A DNA stretch of 41,299 nucleotides from Gammaproteobacteria bacterium (GTDB taxonomy: Bacteria > Pseudomonadota > Gammaproteobacteria > Acidiferrobacterales > SPGG2), in contig JAOTYM010000028.1 in NCBI GenBank assembly GCA_029861845.1, forward strand, positions 1 to 41,299, read 5' to 3'. The position numbers and the translations under genes are program-made. Positions 37,421 through 41,299 of this stretch are shown one piece after another; position 1 is the stretch's first letter; each line of letters starts with the position of its first letter. The notes beneath the pieces are model-generated. The model was not told the DNA's origin and ran no database searches. It saw nothing but the letters and a program-made list of their open reading frames with translations.

Positions 37421-37446
37421 GGGGAGCCTATAGAGGGGAGCCTATA
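37421..37446 (+). repeat. Tandem duplication over the msrB ribosome-binding region
   Basis: GGGGAGCCTATA occurs twice, at 37421-37432 and 37435-37446, separated by GA. The second copy places GGGGAG nine bases before the msrB ATG; the first supplies a second Shine-Dalgarno-like GGGGAG. Confidence 0.8.
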
Positions 37447-37448
37447 TC

Positions 37449-37949
37449 ATGAATAGACGCCAATTCGTAGCTACGCTGGTGAGCCTTAGCGCCTTACCAT
37501 TGGTGGCCAAGAGGCTTGTTGCCAGCACCGAGGCAGACGTGACATCACCCATCGAAAAAATCGAACGTAGCGATGCCGAATGGCGCAAATTACTAACGCC
37601 CGAACAGTATCACGTGTTACGTAAGGAAGGCACAGAACGTTCACATAGCAGCCGGTTGAACGATGAGAAGCGTGCCGGAATCTATGCCTGCGCGGGTTGT
37701 GCGCTGCCGCTATTTAGCTCTGAAATGAAATACGATAGCGGCACTGGTTGGCCCAGTTTCTACAAATCGTTTAAGGGCGTGCTCGAGACCAAGACCGACT
37801 TCAAACTTATCCTGCCGCGCAAAGAGTATCATTGTGCGCGTTGCGGCGGCCACCATGGTCATATCTTCAAGGACGGTCCGGCACCGACGGGTCTACGGTA
37901 CTGCAACAACGGGGTTGCCCTGAAATTTATCCCCAACAAATCTTCCTGA
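37449..37949 (+). CDS. msrB: Peptide-methionine (R)-S-oxide reductase, exported
   Basis: The enzyme repairs oxidised methionine (R-sulfoxide) in proteins. The 166-residue protein has the zinc-binding cysteine pairs C81-x2-C84 and C129-x2-C132, the GTGWPSF motif, and catalytic C152 in RYCNN. The family's usual motif is RYC(I/V)N, so the first Asn is a variant. The N-terminus MNRRQFVATLVSLSALPLVA has twin arginine and a hydrophobic stretch, which suggests Tat export and a periplasmic role. A tandem repeat covers the ribosome-binding region. It converges on the cyclase gene with a three-base gap. Confidence 0.94.
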   Translation: MNRRQFVATLVSLSALPLVAKRLVASTEADVTSPIEKIERSDAEWRKLLTPEQYHVLRKEGTERSHSSRLNDEKRAGIYACAGCALPLFSSEMKYDSGTGWPSFYKSFKGVLETKTDFKLILPRKEYHCARCGGHHGHIFKDGPAPTGLRYCNNGVALKFIPNKSS

Positions 37950-37952
37950 GTA

Positions 37953-39176
37953 TTACTGACCGGCCAGCGTGAACAGTTCAAGGGGCGTGCCAACGCCCCT
38001 TAGCTTATGCTGTCCAAGCGATTGGCAGTCGCCAGAAACATGTTGCGCAAATTCTCCACTCATGAGCACGTGACGGTTAAGTTCCTTTGTCATGCCTTCG
38101 AGGCGTGCCACCTCGTTGGCGGCGGGGCCGATGACTGAGAACTCGACCCGCTCGGGAACACCGATGTTGCCGTACATCACATCGCCCACGTGCAAGCCAA
38201 GGCCGAATGACAGTGCGTCCTTATTGGTCGCCACGCGTTCATGGTTCGCTTGGACGAGGCGATCGTCCGCATCGCGTACTGCGGCCAGTGCCGATTTACA
38301 CGCATCACTCGCCGTTGTGCTCGAATCTCGGATGGGAAAGATCGCCAACACCGCGTCACCGATAAAACGCAACACCTCACCGCCATGGACGAGCACGGCA
38401 CCCGCCGTACACTCGAAGTAGCTATTGAGGGCAGTAAGGAAATCCGTCGGCGGGAGATGGTCGGCCATATTGGTCGAGTTGCGCATGTCGCTGTACCAGA
38501 TGACAGCGTGGATGGTCTCGCCGTCGCCGCGCTTGATCCGACCTTGCAGCACTTGACGGCCAGCATCAGTCCCGAGATAGGCAGCAAGAATGTTGCGCGC
38601 GATCTGATCTTTGATCGTAACCTTGCAGGCCACTGCCAGTCGTTGCTGGATACGCTGCAAGGAGCGTATATCGACTTCGGTAAAACCCGACGCACGGTCG
38701 GTAGTCCAGGAACCGGCGATGCCGTCCAAACTGCGCTCGCTAACAGTGCCAGAGAACGGCACCGCATAGGCAAAGTAATCCTTCGCACCTTGGTCATGAA
38801 GATCAGTTAACACTGGAAAATCTAACAGCGCATCTTCGCCTGCTAGGGGTCGACGCAGGAATGGAATCTGTGACTCGATCATGTGATACAGTGGAGACGT
38901 TCGCCATAGATCGGAACCATCGGTGTGCAGATGGCCGACGCTTTCCAAACCGCCCTGGCGGCGCCAGGTCAACGAGATAGCCGCAAACAACGGATGCAAA
39001 GTGCGAAACGTCAGATAGGCCCGCCAAAGCGGAATACCAGCCGCACGCAGACGCTCGCAGCACCCTTTTAATAGTTTTTCAACATCAGTTTCACCGAGCG
39101 CCTCGGTCATTAGCCAGTCAGCCACCGAGTGGATGAGCGGATTGTCAACTGCGCGCACTGACTCTTCGCTTGTCAT
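37953..39176 (-). CDS. Class III adenylate/guanylate cyclase
   Basis: This 407-residue protein combines an N-terminal region without recognised membrane segments (about 1-195, a possible sensory domain) with a class III nucleotide cyclase domain (about 220-400). The metal-binding aspartates are D230 in IWYSDMRNST and D274 in RFIGDAVLAIF. The transition-state Asn/Arg are in IGPAANEVARLEG. It should make cAMP or cGMP in the cytoplasm; the product cannot be decided here. The N-terminal region (GIPLWRAYLTFRTLHP...) resembles that of other soluble bacterial cyclases, and its ligand is unknown. It lies 34 bp after the ChaC-like gene on the same strand and may be co-transcribed. Confidence 0.88.
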   Translation of the reverse strand: MTSEESVRAVDNPLIHSVADWLMTEALGETDVEKLLKGCCERLRAAGIPLWRAYLTFRTLHPLFAAISLTWRRQGGLESVGHLHTDGSDLWRTSPLYHMIESQIPFLRRPLAGEDALLDFPVLTDLHDQGAKDYFAYAVPFSGTVSERSLDGIAGSWTTDRASGFTEVDIRSLQRIQQRLAVACKVTIKDQIARNILAAYLGTDAGRQVLQGRIKRGDGETIHAVIWYSDMRNSTNMADHLPPTDFLTALNSYFECTAGAVLVHGGEVLRFIGDAVLAIFPIRDSSTTASDACKSALAAVRDADDRLVQANHERVATNKDALSFGLGLHVGDVMYGNIGVPERVEFSVIGPAANEVARLEGMTKELNRHVLMSGEFAQHVSGDCQSLGQHKLRGVGTPLELFTLAGQ

Positions 39177-39210
39177 CTTCGTTGCACTTTACCAGGTGAC
39201 GTATTGCGGC

Positions 39211-39777
39211 TTAACCGCTGCGTACGATCGCATCTACACGGTGCAATATACGATCCCTAATACCCAGTTCATCCAAGTGTCGCACTGTATTGGCGACGTA
39301 ATCAGTATTGTCGCCGCTGCATCCACACCCGTGCAATACAGCCTCGGCCGCCTCTTCCGCACTCAGCTTACCGGCATACTGGGCATGCGCCCTATCGACT
39401 ACGAACGTAAGGGCCGTTACCTGCTGCCTATTGTTCAAACGAACCGGCACAAACGTAGGCACGTAGACGGCTGTTACCATTTCGCGTTCGTAGAGATAGT
39501 TAACGGCATCGATTTTATTGGCCGCCGTTACCCGAAACGCACGACCGATGCATGAGCCTCCCATATCCAGACCAAGCACTAGCCCTGGCTTGGACTGGGT
39601 ACCACGATAAACCCAAGACCAAACACACAGCGCCCGATGATAGCCGTGGATCCGCGCCGTCTGTAAATCAACATACGGAAATCCCGGCCTCCACATCAAC
39701 GAACCATAGCCAAATACCCACAGATCGCCGACGGGCAACTCAGTTACGGGTATGTGGCAACGGTCTGGTCCGTACAC
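39211..39777 (-). CDS. ChaC-like gamma-glutamylcyclotransferase
   Basis: ChaC enzymes cleave glutathione to 5-oxoproline and Cys-Gly. The 188-residue protein has the family's glycine loop VFGYGSLMWRPGF (21-33) and the catalytic glutamate, probably E99 in YLYEREM. The C-terminal part (GCGCSGDNTDYVANTVRHLDELGIRD) matches ChaC. The start appears to be a GTG at 39777; no strong ribosome-binding site is visible. It lies 24 bp after the solute-binding-like gene and 34 bp before the cyclase gene, so three genes may form one transcript. Confidence 0.88.
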   Translation of the reverse strand: MYGPDRCHIPVTELPVGDLWVFGYGSLMWRPGFPYVDLQTARIHGYHRALCVWSWVYRGTQSKPGLVLGLDMGGSCIGRAFRVTAANKIDAVNYLYEREMVTAVYVPTFVPVRLNNRQQVTALTFVVDRAHAQYAGKLSAEEAAEAVLHGCGCSGDNTDYVANTVRHLDELGIRDRILHRVDAIVRSG

Positions 39778-39801
39778 AACTTTGGAGCGGCATCCACGCC
39801 G

Positions 39802-40692
39802 CTAGTCCTCGTCAGGAGGTAGAACAACAACGGTCTCATACGCGTGCCGTTTGCTAATGACACCACTGTGCAAAAAAACATCGAGCGCGCGATCATAGGC
39901 TTCGCGCGTAATCTGCGGGTCAACCTGCCAACAGCCAAGCCCCTGGTAAAGCTCGATGGCTCGCGTGAGTGCACCGTGGTCGATGCCTTTAAAAAATTCT
40001 GCCTCTGCTTTGGCTATGGTGGCAGCTTCGGTGTTGTTGACGTAATGCCTGGCCTTACGATAGGCATGCATAAACGTTCGCGCCATGTCCGTGCGTAGCC
40101 ATTCTCGTGACGCGGTCAGACTACTAAAGGCGACCGGCCCAATCACCTCACCAACCGAGGCGACGACATAACCGATACCTTCTTTTTCTAGCTGCTGCGG
40201 TGCTGGGCCCTGCTGATGCACGTAGTCGCCTTGCCCGGTGCGAAACGCGGAATCGATTTCCTCGACACCACCAGCATCGATACTGTCTATGCTCTCGTAA
40301 TCTACGCCACGTTGATGGACTGCGTACTTGAACATCGCTAACGGTTGCTGTAAGTGATCAACCAACACCTGTTTGCCGATCAACTTAGTCCAGTTGAAAT
40401 CAGGGTCGGGTTCGCGGGCGGCGATGAAAAACCCATCACGCTCATTGATCTGCGAGAAATGTACGATATCGGTAGACCCACGCCGTTCCAACATACCCCA
40501 GCTTGACGATACTGCGGACTGACCGAGGTGAACCGAGCCATCACGGATACCGTCCACCACCGATCTCTGCGGTGTGGCGATCGCGTAGCTCGGGGCCAGG
40601 CCTTCTTGTTCCAAAAAACCAGCTGCAACGGCCGAAATCAAGGGACTGTAGAACGCCGCATGGCGCGTCACCATAATATTGATAGGTGTCAA
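39802..40692 (-). CDS. NMT1/THI5-like substrate-binding-fold protein without signal peptide
   Basis: This 296-residue protein has the periplasmic-binding-protein fold of the nitrate/sulfonate/pyrimidine-precursor class. The characteristic N-terminal pattern is FYSPLISAVAAGFLEQEGL, followed by VVDGIRDGSVHLGQSAVS. No signal peptide precedes it: the fold begins at residue 4, and the start is a TTG at 40692 with GGGGGA seven bases upstream (ATG 40674 would cut into the fold). No permease or ATPase gene is beside it. It may act in the cytoplasm as a ligand-binding protein or enzyme; the CCCFC motif of THI5 pyrimidine synthase is absent. Its ligand is unknown. Confidence 0.8.
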   Translation of the reverse strand: MTPINIMVTRHAAFYSPLISAVAAGFLEQEGLAPSYAIATPQRSVVDGIRDGSVHLGQSAVSSSWGMLERRGSTDIVHFSQINERDGFFIAAREPDPDFNWTKLIGKQVLVDHLQQPLAMFKYAVHQRGVDYESIDSIDAGGVEEIDSAFRTGQGDYVHQQGPAPQQLEKEGIGYVVASVGEVIGPVAFSSLTASREWLRTDMARTFMHAYRKARHYVNNTEAATIAKAEAEFFKGIDHGALTRAIELYQGLGCWQVDPQITREAYDRALDVFLHSGVISKRHAYETVVVLPPDED

Positions 40693-41118
40693 CGAAATAT
40701 CCCCCGTGATAAAGACAACGGAATACTAGCGTGGCCACCCTAACCTACGCCAGTGTTTGGACTGTCTGGAATAGGGATGATAATAGCGTGGAGATGACGT
40801 CATGACCGACCACCAGCATAGTCACCCGGCAGCCAGCCGGCAGGTACTGTCGGTCGCGGCGAGCACGAAACGGCGTTCTGGGAGACCTTAGCCGCACCCA
40901 GGTGCCAGACTGAACATGCCATGTCAGTTAACAGGGGCTGGATCAAGGTCTTGGTTGAAACCGCGGAAATCGGATTGTGAAGTGGAGGCGGGAACCTTGT
41001 ATGGGACTTGAAGCGGCGTCTGGCCTCTATTGTTCTTAAAGCACCCCGCCCGCAAAGTTACGTTAAGCGGCGTACTGGCGATGCTCAGAAGGTGTCGGAC
41101 CTTCCGGGGTGGCGGTGC
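40693..41118. other. 426-bp stretch with no recognised gene
   Basis: No reading frame here looks coding. Seen in it: a perfect ATGACGTCAT palindrome at 40794-40803, a 29-codon ORF from 40802 with GGAG upstream that I do not trust, and a GAAGGT-gtcgg-ACCTTC hairpin at 41088-41104. The hairpin lies just beyond the stop of the minus-strand partial gene and may be its terminator. The region may also hold the promoter of the minus-strand solute-binding-like gene. Confidence 0.4.
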
Positions 41119-41299
41119 TCAATGATCAAGCTCTTCATTACTTGGATTATTAACTGCTTGCCAGATGACTTTGTATGCCTCGGCTATTTCGTGCGCACGC
41201 TTTTGGCTGTCGCCCGTGCTTGTGCCTGCCAGTCCATGGGCAATCATTGCCTCGATGATTCTGCCGGTGATGGTTCGGCTATCTGCGGTCTGATCTGCC
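41119..41299 (-). CDS. C-terminal end of an unknown protein, cut by window edge
   Basis: On the minus strand an open frame runs in from the window edge and ends at a TGA (41121-41119), giving 59 residues. The sequence is polar and helical (RTITGRIIEAMIAHGLAG, RAHEIAEAYKVIWQAVNN) and ends EELDH. The composition is protein-like, and a hairpin follows the stop. I do not recognise the family. The start is outside the window. Confidence 0.5.
   Translation of the reverse strand, partial: ADQTADSRTITGRIIEAMIAHGLAGTSTGDSQKRAHEIAEAYKVIWQAVNNPSNEELDH

Noticed and set aside
39802-40692. THI5-type pyrimidine synthase
   Set aside because: The fold fits, but the CCCFC iron-binding motif of THI5 enzymes is not present.
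40802-40891. 29-residue ORF with GGAG upstream in the tail region
   Set aside because: Too short, biased composition, and no independent support.

Overview
The window comes from a Gammaproteobacterium whose genome I cannot name. The evidence is the homodimeric-type AceE, an MaeB-type malic enzyme, AcnA, GlcDEF with malate synthase G, YejABEF, and a two-subunit class III PHA synthase (PhaE+PhaC) of the kind first described in purple sulfur bacteria and their relatives. Almost every gene handles acetyl-CoA, the TCA cycle, or storage of surplus acetyl-CoA as polyhydroxybutyrate. No tRNA, rRNA, CRISPR array, prophage or intact insertion sequence was seen.

Layout. (1) 1-10361, all on the minus strand and read right to left: a small HD-domain (SpoT/MESH1-like) hydrolase, acnA, maeB, then the pyruvate dehydrogenase operon aceE-aceF-lpd, with lpd cut by the window edge. 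(2) 10385-15449: a 90-residue unknown protein with strong hairpins, a secreted FKBP prolyl isomerase, a translationally coupled pair (metallo-beta-lactamase-fold hydrolase plus an exported thioredoxin/NHL-propeller protein), and malate dehydrogenase. (3) 15590-22166: a complete PHB island. Phasin, phaB, an alpha/beta hydrolase, phaR and phaA lie on the minus strand, and phaE-phaC on the plus strand. (4) 22163-25020: a LysR regulator, a decayed isocitrate lyase (aceA) remnant and icd. (5) 25130-31070: a yejABEF-type peptide ABC importer. (6) 31127-37191: glcDEF (glycolate oxidase) convergent with glcB (malate synthase G). (7) 37449-41299: msrB, a class III nucleotide cyclase, a ChaC-like protein, a solute-binding-like protein without a signal peptide, and an unassigned tail with the end of one more gene.

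Two observations stand out. First, the PHB genes share a TGC-rich element (TTGTGC[G/A][C/A]TGCA) not annotated by any gene. It sits on the -10 box of three near-consensus sigma-70 promoters, for phasin, phaB and the alpha/beta hydrolase. It also sits on the -35 box of phaEC, with a weaker form before phaA. PhaR is encoded in the middle of this set, so the island looks like a self-contained PhaR regulon that includes the uncharacterised hydrolase.

Second, the gap before icd contains the last part of isocitrate lyase, with an in-frame stop and an internal deletion, still followed by what looks like its terminator. Malate synthase G is intact and lies with glycolate oxidase. At this locus, therefore, the glyoxylate shunt has lost its first enzyme while glyoxylate from glycolate can still be used. 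An intact aceA elsewhere in the genome cannot be excluded.
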